Shown in pieces: positions 1 to 7,135 of a stretch of DNA of 21,822 bases (within the stretch, counting starts at the first letter, position 1; the number at the start of each line of letters is the position of its first letter). The DNA lies in NCBI GenBank assembly GCA_041685075.1, contig JAWLGN010000058.1, forward strand, positions 1-21,822. Reading direction: 5' to 3'. Below the pieces are notes generated by a model, which was given only the letters and a program-made list of their open reading frames with translations, searched no databases and had not been told where the DNA came from. Source of the stretch: JAMCRM01 sp041685075 (lineage in GTDB: Bacteria > Acidobacteriota > Terriglobia > Bryobacterales > Bryobacteraceae). The translations under genes were made by a program, and so were the position numbers.

Positions 1-103
1 GTACTACAAGTTCGGCTAATACTCCGAGAACGGCACGGCGGGCGGCCCGGGCGGCCCGGGCGGCCCGGGCGGCCCGGGTGCAGGCCCGCAGTGGCAGCCG
101 GGC
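1..103 (+). other. 5' remnant of dnaJ: end of J domain, in-frame stop, Gly-Gly-Pro linker
   Basis: Read in the same frame as the downstream DnaJ, bases 2-16 give YYKFG, which looks like the last residues of a J domain (usually Y-D-x-F/Y-G). Bases 17-19 are TAA, and from 20 the frame is open and reads YSENG followed by a Gly/Pro linker. From memory, acidobacterial DnaJ proteins often have an aromatic residue between this Gly and the YS, so the stop may replace a sense codon such as TAC. There is no start codon between 20 and 103 in this frame. This is either a sequencing error, a real nonsense mutation, or a coincidental match of five residues. Confidence 0.6.
41..76 (+). repeat. Four perfect tandem copies of a 9-bp unit
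   Basis: GGCGGCCCG is repeated four times without a mismatch and encodes (Gly-Gly-Pro)4 in the DnaJ frame. It lies in the flexible region after the J domain. Because the unit is 9 bp, gain or loss of copies would change linker length without shifting the frame. Confidence 0.9.
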
Positions 104-1006
104 ATGGACTTCGGCGGCTTCGATTTTTCCGAGTTCTTCGGCGGCGCGGGGGCGCCGGGCGGCGCCGGCGCCGGGCGCGGACGCCAGAGCACCGGCGGCC
201 GCTTCAGCGACATCTTCTCGCAGTTCTTCGGGCGAGGCGCGGCCCAGGAACAGCAGGTTCCCGAGAGGGGCACCGATCTCGAATACGGGCTCAACATCGA
301 CTTTTGGCAGGCCATTCGGGGCACCCAGGCGCGCATCAACATCAACCGGTACGAGCAGTGCGGCACCTGTCGAGGCAGCGGCTCGGCCGGTGGCGCCACC
401 GCCACCTGCCCGCAATGCAACGGCAGCGGCACCGTGAGCCAGATGGCCGGGGCCATGCGCTTCAATTTGACCTGCCCGCGCTGCAACGGCACCGGACAAC
501 TGCGCAACACCTGTCCTGCCTGCGGCGGCGAAGGGCGCATCGCGCACAGGGAAGTGGTGGAGGTGCGGATCCCGCCGGGCGTGCGCACCGGTTCGCGGCT
601 GCGCGTGGCCGGCAAGGGTAATGCCGGCACCATGGGAGCGCCTCCGGGCGATCTCTATATCACCACGAACGTCGAGCCGCATCCCTTCTTCCGGCGCGAG
701 GGCGACGATATCGAAATCCGTGTTCCGGTTACGGTCTGGGAGGCCGCCCTGGGCTCCAAAATCGAGGTGCCCACCATCGAAGGGCGCGCCCTGCTGAAGA
801 TCCCGCAGGGCACCCAGAACGGACAGCGCTTCCGCATGCGCGAGAAAGGGGTTTTCAACGTCCGGCTCAACAAGCGCGGCGACCAGATCGTGGAGGTGGC
901 GGTGCAGGCGCCCAAGGCGCAGGACGAGCGCACCCGCGAACTCCTGCGCGAACTGGGCAAGCTGCATCCCGAGGACCCGCGCGCGGACATCTGGACGCAG
1001 CTCTGA
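104..1006 (+). CDS. dnaJ: DnaJ/Hsp40 co-chaperone, J domain missing or outside the window
   Basis: DnaJ stimulates the ATPase of DnaK and delivers unfolded clients. Visible here are the G/F-rich linker (about residues 1-45), four zinc-binding CxxCxGxG motifs (CGTCRGSG, CPQCNGSG, CPRCNGTG, CPACGGEG), and the two C-terminal substrate-binding beta domains. The carboxy half is complete and well conserved. The given start is only the first ATG after the in-frame stop at 17-19; it has no ribosome-binding site and would give a protein without a J domain, so it is probably not the native start. If the stop is an error, the gene begins upstream of the window. It is followed 19 nt later by hspR, a known chaperone-operon order. 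The family assignment is firm; the 5' structure is not. Confidence 0.85.
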   Translation: MDFGGFDFSEFFGGAGAPGGAGAGRGRQSTGGRFSDIFSQFFGRGAAQEQQVPERGTDLEYGLNIDFWQAIRGTQARININRYEQCGTCRGSGSAGGATATCPQCNGSGTVSQMAGAMRFNLTCPRCNGTGQLRNTCPACGGEGRIAHREVVEVRIPPGVRTGSRLRVAGKGNAGTMGAPPGDLYITTNVEPHPFFRREGDDIEIRVPVTVWEAALGSKIEVPTIEGRALLKIPQGTQNGQRFRMREKGVFNVRLNKRGDQIVEVAVQAPKAQDERTRELLRELGKLHPEDPRADIWTQL

Positions 1007-1025
1007 GATCCATGGTGTGGTGACG

Positions 1026-1427
1026 ATGGCGAAACGAAAATCCAAGGCGGCATACATGATTTCGGCGGTGGCGGAACAGTACGCCATTCACCCTCAGACG
1101 CTTCGACTCTACGAACGCGAGGGGCTGTTGACGCCTTCCCGCAGCGAAGGCAATACCCGCCTCTACACCGATGAAGACCTGGAGCGGCTGGAGGTGATCC
1201 TGCACCTGACACGCGAGTTGGGGGTGAACCTGGCGGGTGTGGAGATCATCCTGAACATGCGCGAAAAAATGGCCGCCATGCAGGCGCAGATCGAGGAGTT
1301 CATCGTTTCGCTGAATCGCGAAATGGCGGCCGCCCGCGCGCGCCGCATGGAGCAACCCGCGGGCAAGCGCTCCCTGATTCCGGTGGTGGACTTCGCCCCG
1401 CCCGTACGAACCCCGCGGAAAAAGTAG
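1026..1427 (+). CDS. hspR: HspR-like MerR-family heat-shock repressor
   Basis: This is a 133-aa protein with an N-terminal MerR-type helix-turn-helix. It reads MISAVAEQYAIHPQTLRLYE, then EGLL and NTRLYTDEDLERL, the pattern of the HspR subgroup. A coiled-coil-like helix rich in Met, Glu and Arg follows, then a basic tail. HspR represses dnaK-operon genes, often with DnaK as co-repressor, and binds HAIR inverted repeats (known of the family). Its place directly after dnaJ supports the call. I found no HAIR sequence within the window, but the operon promoter would lie upstream. An in-frame GTG at 1017 is an alternative start; ATG 1026 was chosen because it gives the usual short N-terminus. Neither has a strong Shine-Dalgarno. 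Confidence 0.88.
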   Translation: MAKRKSKAAYMISAVAEQYAIHPQTLRLYEREGLLTPSRSEGNTRLYTDEDLERLEVILHLTRELGVNLAGVEIILNMREKMAAMQAQIEEFIVSLNREMAAARARRMEQPAGKRSLIPVVDFAPPVRTPRKK

Positions 1428-1442
1428 CGCGGCGCTAACGCC

Positions 1443-1471
1443 TCGACGGCATTCAGGCACTGGGGTATAGT
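1443..1471 (+). promoter_or_regulatory. Candidate sigma70-type promoter for sulfatase 1, near-leaderless
   Basis: TCGACG at 1443-1448 and TATAGT at 1466-1471 are separated by exactly 17 bp, an optimal sigma70 layout. Only 10 nt lie between the -10 box and the ATG at 1482, so transcription would begin within a few bases of the start codon. There is no Shine-Dalgarno in that gap. Confidence 0.5.
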
Positions 1472-1481
1472 AGGCTCTCGT

Positions 1482-3008
1482 ATGACCCGGAGAACATTCG
1501 CCTCGTGCCTGGCCGCCGGCGCCGGAGCACGGAGCGCGCCCGGGGCCACCCGGCGCCCGAATATCGTCTTCATCTGCTCGGATCAACACACCGGGACGGC
1601 GCTCGGATGCATGGGACATCCGGTGGTCCGCACACCCAACCTGGACCGCCTGGCCGGCATGGGAGTGCTGTTCCGCAACGCCTACTCGGGCAACCCGGTG
1701 TGCGTGCCGGGGCGCGCCAGCATGATGAGCGGCCGCTTCGCCTCCGACGTGGACTCCTTCTGCAACAGCACCGTGCTGGGCCGCCAGCCCACCTGGGGCA
1801 ACTATCTCCAGCGGGCCGGCTACCGCGGCTGGGCCTCGGGCAAGATGGACATGACGCCCGGCGGCATCTACGGCTTCGAGGAAGTCGCCACCACCCACCA
1901 GCATTTCCACGATCCCGACATCACTACCTTGTTTCGCGCGCCGGTGTGCTTTCGCCCGGGCCAGCGCGCCATGGCCGATGGTTTCTTCGAAGACAGCAGC
2001 AGGTGCGCGGACCGCGATGTCGCCCGGCGCATGGTCGAGTTCATCCGGGGGCGCCGGCCGGGAGGGCCCTGGGTGGCGTACGGCGGAATGATCAAGCCGC
2101 ACCCCCGGTTCGTGGCGCAACGGCGCTTCGAGGCCATCTATCCGCCGGCCGCCATGCCCATGCCCGAGATCCCGGAGGGATACCTGGAACGGCGCCACCC
2201 CGTGCTCCAGATGGTGGCGAACTTCAAGAACCTGCAAGTGCCCATCCCCGCCGGCCGCGTGCGGCGCGCCCGCGCCGCTTATTACGGAATGATCACGGAG
2301 CTGGACGAATACGTCGGCGCGGTGCTCGATGAAGTTCAGAAGAACGGGGAACTCGACGATACCCTGTTCGTCTACACCAGCGACCACGGGGAGATGCTCG
2401 GAGAGCACGGGCTGTGGTCGAAGAACGTGCTGCTCGAGCCCTCTGCGCGGGTGCCGTTGATTCTGGCGGGAGCCGGGCTGCCACGCGGCAGGACCGTGGA
2501 TACCCCGGTGGCGCACGTGGACCTGGCGGCCACCCTGCTGGATGCGGCCGGAGTGCCGCGCCCACGCGGTTTCCGCGGGCATTCGCTTCTCCCGCTGGCG
2601 CGCGGCGAAGACGGGAGCCACCCGGGCTTCGCCTTCAGCGAATCCCACGGGCAGGGCAACTGCACGGGATCGTTCATGATCCGAAAGGGCGACTGGAAGT
2701 ACATCTACTTCACCGGAGACGAGCCGCTACTGTTCAACCTGAAGAACGATCCGGGAGAGTTGCGCAACCTGGCCGGCCGCAAGGAGAGCGCGGAAGTGGA
2801 AAGGGAGCTGCACGGCATCCTGACGGGGCTGCTCGATCCGGACGCCGTTACCGCCCGCGCCTTCGCCGCGCAGGCGCGACTGCTCGACGGCATGGTGCGG
2901 CGTCTCACCCCGGAGGAGTTCTACAAGCGGATGGTGGGCAGGTTGGGACGCGCGCAGGCCCACACCCTTACCCGCCGCTGCTACGAAATCCGGCCAGGCG
3001 CCGGATGA
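1482..3008 (+). CDS. Arylsulfatase-family sulfatase 1, probably Tat-exported
   Basis: A 508-aa type I sulfatase hydrolysing sulfate esters, probably on a glycan, in the periplasm. The N-terminus MTRRTF plus an Ala/Gly stretch looks like a short Tat signal. The metal site begins with SDQH (D34, Q35). The formylglycine signature is CVPGR (C74, R78) followed by ASMMSG, so the enzyme needs Cys-to-formylglycine maturation. A second metal motif SDHGEMLGEHG begins with D301-H302. The C-terminal part reads GDWKYIYFTGDEPLLFN, the small C-terminal sulfatase subdomain. The substrate cannot be told. It starts 54 nt after hspR but has its own likely promoter. Its last 41 nt overlap the convergent membrane-protein gene. 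No sulfatase-maturating enzyme is visible in the window. Confidence 0.9.
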   Translation: MTRRTFASCLAAGAGARSAPGATRRPNIVFICSDQHTGTALGCMGHPVVRTPNLDRLAGMGVLFRNAYSGNPVCVPGRASMMSGRFASDVDSFCNSTVLGRQPTWGNYLQRAGYRGWASGKMDMTPGGIYGFEEVATTHQHFHDPDITTLFRAPVCFRPGQRAMADGFFEDSSRCADRDVARRMVEFIRGRRPGGPWVAYGGMIKPHPRFVAQRRFEAIYPPAAMPMPEIPEGYLERRHPVLQMVANFKNLQVPIPAGRVRRARAAYYGMITELDEYVGAVLDEVQKNGELDDTLFVYTSDHGEMLGEHGLWSKNVLLEPSARVPLILAGAGLPRGRTVDTPVAHVDLAATLLDAAGVPRPRGFRGHSLLPLARGEDGSHPGFAFSESHGQGNCTGSFMIRKGDWKYIYFTGDEPLLFNLKNDPGELRNLAGRKESAEVERELHGILTGLLDPDAVTARAFAAQARLLDGMVRRLTPEEFYKRMVGRLGRAQAHTLTRRCYEIRPGAG

Positions 3009-5019
3009 GGAACGGCGCAACCAGCAGCGCCGCCAGCGCGGCAAAGCTGAGATAACGGCAGATGCGCAGCTCCCAACCGCCATCGTAGTGCAGCAGCACC
3101 TCGCAGGGCCCGTCGCACTCCGGGCGGAGCCACATCAGGCCCAGGCCATCGCGTTCAAGGGACCGCGGGCGTCCGTTCACCGTGGCGCGCCAGCCGGGGT
3201 GATGCGAGACTTGCAGCGAAATCGCCTGTCCGCGGGCGGCACGGGTCTGGACGCGAAGGGTGTTGCGGCCTTCCCACCGGAAGCCGGCCTCCGGATAGGC
3301 CGGGTTCTCGAGAGCCTCGACGTAGCGCTCCACCCCGGCGATATCCCGGGGACCTCTGGGCTGCCGCCGCACCAGGGCGGATTCCGGCACCACGTGCGCC
3401 AGCGAGGGCGTGCGGCGCGGGACCTGGTAGATGGTGGTGTCCTCTTCCCGCCACAAGACCGGGAGCCTTCCTGCGAACTTGTTGGGATGCTTGAAGGGCT
3501 TCCAGAACTCCGGACTACCCGGGCCCGACACCGCCACCACCCCCACCCCGTAAGCGCGCAGCCAGGCCAGCGCAACTCGCGCATCCTGCTCCTCGCTATC
3601 GCCGCCGTGGTAGATGCCGGCCAGCGCGCGCTGCTGCGACTGGTTGTAGGCCATGCTCCAGGAGCCGCCGCCAAACTGGTGAATGCCCGTATAAGCGTTG
3701 CCCCACTGCGCCATGGAGCCCGGCAGCATCACCCGCACACCCGGCAGGTTGCGCTCCGCCCATGCGGCGGCGCGGTATTCGATGGTGCCGGCCACCTCCG
3801 GTGTGCGCAGTACGTTCTTGGCGAACCTGCGGTGGCTCACCACCTGTTCCCCCGCGAGCGCCAGCAGCAGGAAGACGATCGCCGCCCGCAGGGCCGCCGA
3901 CCTGCGTGAAAACCAGGGCCGCAGGGCGAATACCAAAAGCAGCGCCAAGGCCAGTTCGAACTCCACCTTGTACCGGCTCGGCTGGGGAAGGAAATGCCGG
4001 TTCCAGAAGTGATGGATCAGGGGCACGCTGCCCGTGGCATAGGCGAACAGGGCGAAGAATTGCAGCCGCCAGTCCTTCGTGCGGCGCGGCAGCCAGCGCC
4101 ACAGCGCCACCCACCCGAGCACTACGATGGCGAGCGCGGTGACGGATCCCATCGTCCACCCGCTGCCCCCCGCGGGCGCAGAGGCCCGCATGGCGCGCAG
4201 GATGGAGGGCGAAAGGAACGGCGCCGCTAGGGCATAGCCGAAAGCGCCGATGGCCGCGGTGAGCGCCAGGTTGCGGCCCAGCCGCTCGCGCCCCAGCACG
4301 AAGAGCAGGCACAGCACCGCCATCGCCACCATGACGGGGCCGAATGCGCTGGCGAGCGCGGCCAGCGCCACCGCCACCGCTGCCGCCGCGCAGTAAACCA
4401 GCCGGCCCTTTCGGAAGGCCAGCACAAGGAACAGCACCACCAGCGGCAGCAGGGCCAGGGCGGCCAGGTGCGGGGTCTCATCCCAGGCGGCGGCAATGTA
4501 GAGGCGGCGCGCGTCCCAGACCCGTGCCAGCGCGAACCGCTCATCCGGCGCCAGCAGTTGGGTCGGGGCCGCCAGCGAGTAGACCATCGCGGCGGCGAAG
4601 CTGTAGCCCGGCGCGCGCGTGAGCAGCCAGGCCATCAGGAACAGGGTCAGGGGGATGAGGCAGTAAAAAAATCCCGAGATGGACTGAAAAGCCGCGTCGT
4701 GAGGGACGCCACGCACCGCGGCCACCGCCGAGGTGAGCCATGGCACCAGCGGCGCATAGGTGAACTCGAACGGAATACCGCAATCCCAGTACGGCCACCA
4801 GCCGGCGCGAAACCAGCCCTCGCCCAACCTGGCGATGGCCGTCCAGAAACCGTGCATGGAGTTCATGTGGGCCTGGCTGCCCTGGAACAGCTCGCGGCAG
4901 ATATAGACGTTGATCCAGGCCAGCACCGCCAGCGACGCCGCGGCCGCCCACAGTTCACGGGGGCTGAACGGCTCCTGGTTGAGTTCCTTCTCCATGCGGG
5001 TTGCCAGAAGGCCCAGCAT
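2968..5019 (-). CDS. Large polytopic membrane protein, PTPS-related/GT-C-like
   Basis: A 683-aa protein with many hydrophobic helices over its first two thirds and a soluble C-terminal part ending in one more helix (ICRYLSFAALAALLVAPFLI). The N-terminal loop GWWPYWDCGIPFEFTYAPLV resembles the loop after TM1 in proteins with the 6-pyruvoyl-tetrahydropterin-synthase-related membrane domain and in YfhO-like or GT-C glycosyltransferases. Such proteins are thought to use polyprenyl-linked sugars, but the reaction here is unknown. ATG 5019 was chosen because GGAGA lies 9 nt upstream. TTG 5028 and ATG 4995 are alternatives. It is divergent from the Asp23 cassette and overlaps sulfatase 1 tail-to-tail by 41 nt. 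Confidence 0.75.
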   Translation of the reverse strand: MLGLLATRMEKELNQEPFSPRELWAAAASLAVLAWINVYICRELFQGSQAHMNSMHGFWTAIARLGEGWFRAGWWPYWDCGIPFEFTYAPLVPWLTSAVAAVRGVPHDAAFQSISGFFYCLIPLTLFLMAWLLTRAPGYSFAAAMVYSLAAPTQLLAPDERFALARVWDARRLYIAAAWDETPHLAALALLPLVVLFLVLAFRKGRLVYCAAAAVAVALAALASAFGPVMVAMAVLCLLFVLGRERLGRNLALTAAIGAFGYALAAPFLSPSILRAMRASAPAGGSGWTMGSVTALAIVVLGWVALWRWLPRRTKDWRLQFFALFAYATGSVPLIHHFWNRHFLPQPSRYKVEFELALALLLVFALRPWFSRRSAALRAAIVFLLLALAGEQVVSHRRFAKNVLRTPEVAGTIEYRAAAWAERNLPGVRVMLPGSMAQWGNAYTGIHQFGGGSWSMAYNQSQQRALAGIYHGGDSEEQDARVALAWLRAYGVGVVAVSGPGSPEFWKPFKHPNKFAGRLPVLWREEDTTIYQVPRRTPSLAHVVPESALVRRQPRGPRDIAGVERYVEALENPAYPEAGFRWEGRNTLRVQTRAARGQAISLQVSHHPGWRATVNGRPRSLERDGLGLMWLRPECDGPCEVLLHYDGGWELRICRYLSFAALAALLVAPFLIRRLAGFRSSGG

Positions 5020-5034
5020 GGCACACAATCTCCG

Positions 5035-5046
5035 GGTTGCTCAACC
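5035..5046. promoter_or_regulatory. Short palindrome GGTTG-CT-CAACC in a divergent intergenic region
   Basis: Five-base arms with a 2-nt centre form a 12-bp near-perfect palindrome just upstream of the membrane-protein start and about 110 nt upstream of the Asp23 gene. It could be an operator for a dimeric regulator. It is short enough to be chance. Confidence 0.25.
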
Positions 5047-5102
5047 GTTGGGGGAACCAGAACACCGCCACAGCCGTGTTGCCGTAACTGTTGGATTCTC
5101 CG

Positions 5103-5127
5103 CGGTGGAGGACCGATTGCTCCACCG
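5103..5127. promoter_or_regulatory. 8-bp inverted repeat in the leader of the Asp23 cassette
   Basis: CGGTGGAG (5103-5110) and CTCCACCG (5120-5127) are perfect complements around a 9-nt loop. The repeat ends 31 nt before the ATG of the first Asp23 gene, so it may be an operator or a hairpin in the 5' leader. The arms are as GC-rich as the surroundings, and the role is inferred from position only. Confidence 0.35.
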
Positions 5128-5158
5128 GTTTCTGAAAGTGCCGGTCGAGGAGACGGTC

Positions 5159-5599
5159 ATGGAAGAAAGAATGGATGTGCCCGTGGCGGGGATGGAGTCG
5201 GCCACCAGCCAGGGCAGGACGATTATTGCCGATCTGGTGGTCGCCAAGATCGCGGGCCTTGCCGCCAAAGAGATCGAGGGCGTTCACGAGCTGGTGACCA
5301 GCGTCGGTGAAACCATTGCCGGGTTCGCGCAACGTGTGACACGCGCCGACACGCGCGGCCAGGGCGTTCGCGTGGCTCTCGAGGATGGCACGGGCACGGT
5401 CGATCTGCGGATCGTAGCAGACTACGGCGTGAGTATCGTGCAGGTGGCCGATGCCATCCGGCGGAACATCATCAACCGGGTCAAGGCGATGACGGGCATC
5501 GATATCAGGGAGGTGAACATCGAGGTCACCGACCTGTACTTCCCGCAGCAGGAAGAGCGGGCGGAGGAGCTGGAAGCCCAACAGCGCCGGGTGGCGTGA
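5159..5599 (+). CDS. Asp23/Gls24 family envelope stress protein
   Basis: A 146-aa protein covering nearly the whole Asp23 domain. It reads IIADLVVAKIAGLAAKEIEG, then HELV, a variable central part with a VDLRIVADYGVSIVQVADAI strand-helix unit, and VKAMTGIDIREVNIEVTDLY near the end, all typical of the family. In Firmicutes, Asp23 is an abundant protein tethered under the membrane by AmaP and linked to cell-envelope stress (family knowledge). ATG 5159 was chosen because GAGGAGA (5147-5153) lies 5 nt upstream; the frame is open further upstream but without a comparable ribosome-binding site. A charged, Glu-rich C-terminal tail (EERAEELEAQQRR) follows the domain. It is first of four collinear genes. 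Confidence 0.9.
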   Translation: MEERMDVPVAGMESATSQGRTIIADLVVAKIAGLAAKEIEGVHELVTSVGETIAGFAQRVTRADTRGQGVRVALEDGTGTVDLRIVADYGVSIVQVADAIRRNIINRVKAMTGIDIREVNIEVTDLYFPQQEERAEELEAQQRRVA

Positions 5600-5606
5600 G
5601 GCGCCT

Positions 5607-5945
5607 GTGAACGGACCGCGGCTGGAAGAAGATGTCGCGCTGGCCCGGGCCATCGCCTCGGCGGCGCTCTCGGTGGCCGGCGTGGCGCACCTGAGCGAAG
5701 AGCCCGGCGGGGCAGCCACGCACGCGCCGGGGGAGAGCATCCGGGGGGTGGCTGTCCGCAGGAGCGGCGCCGGCCAGTTGTGGGCCACGGTCGAGCTGGT
5801 GGCCGAATATCGGCCCCGCGAAAACCTGCGGGACCTTGCGGACCGGGTCCGGCGAGCGGCCCTGCGCGCCGCGCGGGAGACCGTTCCCGGAGGCGTCGCC
5901 GGAGTGGATGTCGCCGTGCACGATGTAGCGGTGCCGGTGGAGTGA
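5607..5945 (+). CDS. Second, divergent Asp23/Gls24-like protein
   Basis: A 112-aa protein with the same outline as its upstream neighbour. It has a helix (ARAIASAALSVAGVAHLSEE), a short strand (IRGVAVRR), a VELVAEYRPRENLRDLADRV strand-helix unit, and a final strand (GVAGVDVAVHDVAVPVE). This matches the Asp23 fold pattern at low identity. The start is GTG 5607; GAGG at 5598-5601 overlaps the TGA of the previous gene, so translation is probably coupled. The central region is shortened compared with the first Asp23 protein. I infer a paralogue that may form mixed oligomers. A profile search would settle the family call. Confidence 0.75.
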   Translation: MNGPRLEEDVALARAIASAALSVAGVAHLSEEPGGAATHAPGESIRGVAVRRSGAGQLWATVELVAEYRPRENLRDLADRVRRAALRAARETVPGGVAGVDVAVHDVAVPVE

Positions 5946-5976
5946 GTCAGGCGGCGGGAATTCGGTGGAGTGAACG

Positions 5977-6534
5977 ATGAATACCTTCAATCGCTTCCTG
6001 GGCATCGTGGTGGCGGTCGCGCTGATGGCGGTCGGGTTAGGACTGTTCCTGGTGGCGGCGGGGGTGGTGACGCCCGGGCAACTCGGCCCCTTCGGCAACG
6101 CCGCCTACCTGTTTGACACGGCCGGGCGGCGCGGCGCCGTTGAACTGGGGGCCGCGCTGGCCTTCCTGGCAGGACTGCTGCTGCTCATTGCAGAGGTGGG
6201 CCTCTGGGGACGCCGCAGCCGCCGCGTCCTGGTGAAGCACGACGAGATGGGCAGGGTCAGCATGGATCTGGATGGCATCGAGGAGCTGGTGGTGCGCGAA
6301 GCCAAACGCATCGGCGGCGTCCTCGGCATCCGTTCGCGTGTGGATGAAGACAAAGACGGCCTGCAGATTGTGGAGTGGGTCTCGGTGGCTCCGGACGCCA
6401 GCGTGCCGGACCTCTCCCGCGAGTTGCAGGAGCGCACGAAGAACGTCGTGGAGCGCTACGTGGGGCGGCCGGTGCACGAGGTGCGGGTGGACGCCCGCCT
6501 GGCTCCCGCCCAAAAGCGCCGCGGCAGCGCATAG
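5977..6534 (+). CDS. amaP: AmaP-like membrane-anchored Asp23 partner
   Basis: A 185-aa protein with two transmembrane helices. The first is about residues 7-32 (FLGIVVAVALMAVGLGLFLV), the second about 52-75 (AVELGAALAFLAGLLLLIAE). A cytoplasmic Asp23-like domain follows, with EELVVREAKRIGGVLGIRS, LQIVEWVSVAPDASVPDLSR and VHEVRVDARL. AmaP in Firmicutes has the same two-helix plus Asp23-like layout and anchors Asp23 at the membrane (family knowledge). Operon position after two Asp23-type genes strongly supports the role. The ATG has GGAG 6 nt upstream. The symbol is by analogy. Confidence 0.8.
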   Translation: MNTFNRFLGIVVAVALMAVGLGLFLVAAGVVTPGQLGPFGNAAYLFDTAGRRGAVELGAALAFLAGLLLLIAEVGLWGRRSRRVLVKHDEMGRVSMDLDGIEELVVREAKRIGGVLGIRSRVDEDKDGLQIVEWVSVAPDASVPDLSRELQERTKNVVERYVGRPVHEVRVDARLAPAQKRRGSA

Positions 6535-6567
6535 GAAGCGCCGCGGCATCTCATAGGAGAAGATGCA

Positions 6568-6759
6568 ATGGAACTCAGCGATCTGACGCGCGGAATGGGA
6601 CCGGTCTCTGCGGCGGTACTGGCAGTCTTGCTGGTGATCCTGGGATTTCTGGTGATCAGCCTGCCGGCCATCCTTCCCTGGCTGGTGGGAATCGCCCTGA
6701 TCCTGGCGGGGACGGCGCTGATCGTGGGGGTTTTGGTCCCCGGGCGCCGGGCCGCATAG
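6568..6759 (+). CDS. Small two-helix membrane protein of the Asp23 cassette
   Basis: 63 aa with two adjacent transmembrane helices (about residues 14-33 and 36-56, VSAAVLAVLLVILGFLVISL and then PWLVGIALILAGTALIVGVL) and a basic end (GRRAA). A strong AGGAGA at 6555-6560 lies 7 nt before the ATG, and the third codon positions are GC-rich, so it is very likely translated. Firmicutes Asp23 operons also carry small two-helix membrane proteins (GlsB or DUF2273 types). I cannot assign it to either from sequence alone. Its last 104 nt lie opposite the 3' end of the GtrA-like gene. Confidence 0.75.
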   Translation: MELSDLTRGMGPVSAAVLAVLLVILGFLVISLPAILPWLVGIALILAGTALIVGVLVPGRRAA

Positions 6760-7135
6760 CCCGGAAAACGCAGCGGTCGCCGGCCAGGAAGTTCGCCAGC
6801 GCGCAGCCGGCGACCGCTGCCATGTTGGCCACGAGATAAGGCAACCCGAGCACGCCGGCAAACAACCACATCAGGGCCAGATTGCCTGCCATCGAGATAC
6901 TGCCGGTGGTGAGGTGAAAGTCGAGGAGGGCCGCCCGGCGCGCAGGGCGGTCGCGCCACGTCCAGCGGCGGTGCCAGAAGAAGTTATGGAGCAGCGCGCA
7001 CTCGACCGCCGCGGCCGTGGCGGCCGTATAGGGCCAGCCCGCTACCTCTACGAAGAAGGCCAGCGCCGCCAGTTGCAGCGCAAAGCCTCCCGCCCCGACC
7101 GCATTGAAGCGCCACCACCGCGCCCACGGGCTCAC
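6656..7135 (-). CDS. GtrA-like four-helix membrane protein
   Basis: 159 aa. The first 125 residues fit the GtrA family: RWWRFNAVGAGGFALQLAAL opening, a second helix with AAAVECALLHNFFWHRRWTW and an aromatic/basic junction, and two more helices ending in AGCALANFLAGDRCVFR. GtrA-type proteins are proposed to flip polyprenyl-phosphate sugars or assist glycosylation of surface polymers. GTG 7135 was chosen because its GTGA overlaps the TGA of the upstream phosphatidyltransferase by 4 nt, the usual sign of translational coupling. The open frame extends upstream to 7729 only as antisense to that gene. The Pro/Arg-rich tail (about 30 residues) runs opposite the small Asp23-cassette gene. Confidence 0.82.
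   Translation of the reverse strand: MSPWARWWRFNAVGAGGFALQLAALAFFVEVAGWPYTAATAAAVECALLHNFFWHRRWTWRDRPARRAALLDFHLTTGSISMAGNLALMWLFAGVLGLPYLVANMAAVAGCALANFLAGDRCVFRAMRPGARGPKPPRSAPSPPGSGRFPPAREGWPAG

Noticed and set aside
867..2648. Long minus-strand open frame across hspR and sulfatase 1
   Set aside because: It is antisense to two genes with clear family motifs, and its product is low-complexity His/Arg/Gly-rich without any recognisable domain. Long antisense frames are expected at this GC content.
4910..5158. Upstream extension of the first Asp23 gene
   Set aside because: The strong Shine-Dalgarno before 5159 and the normal domain length favour the later start; the extension runs antisense to the membrane-protein gene.
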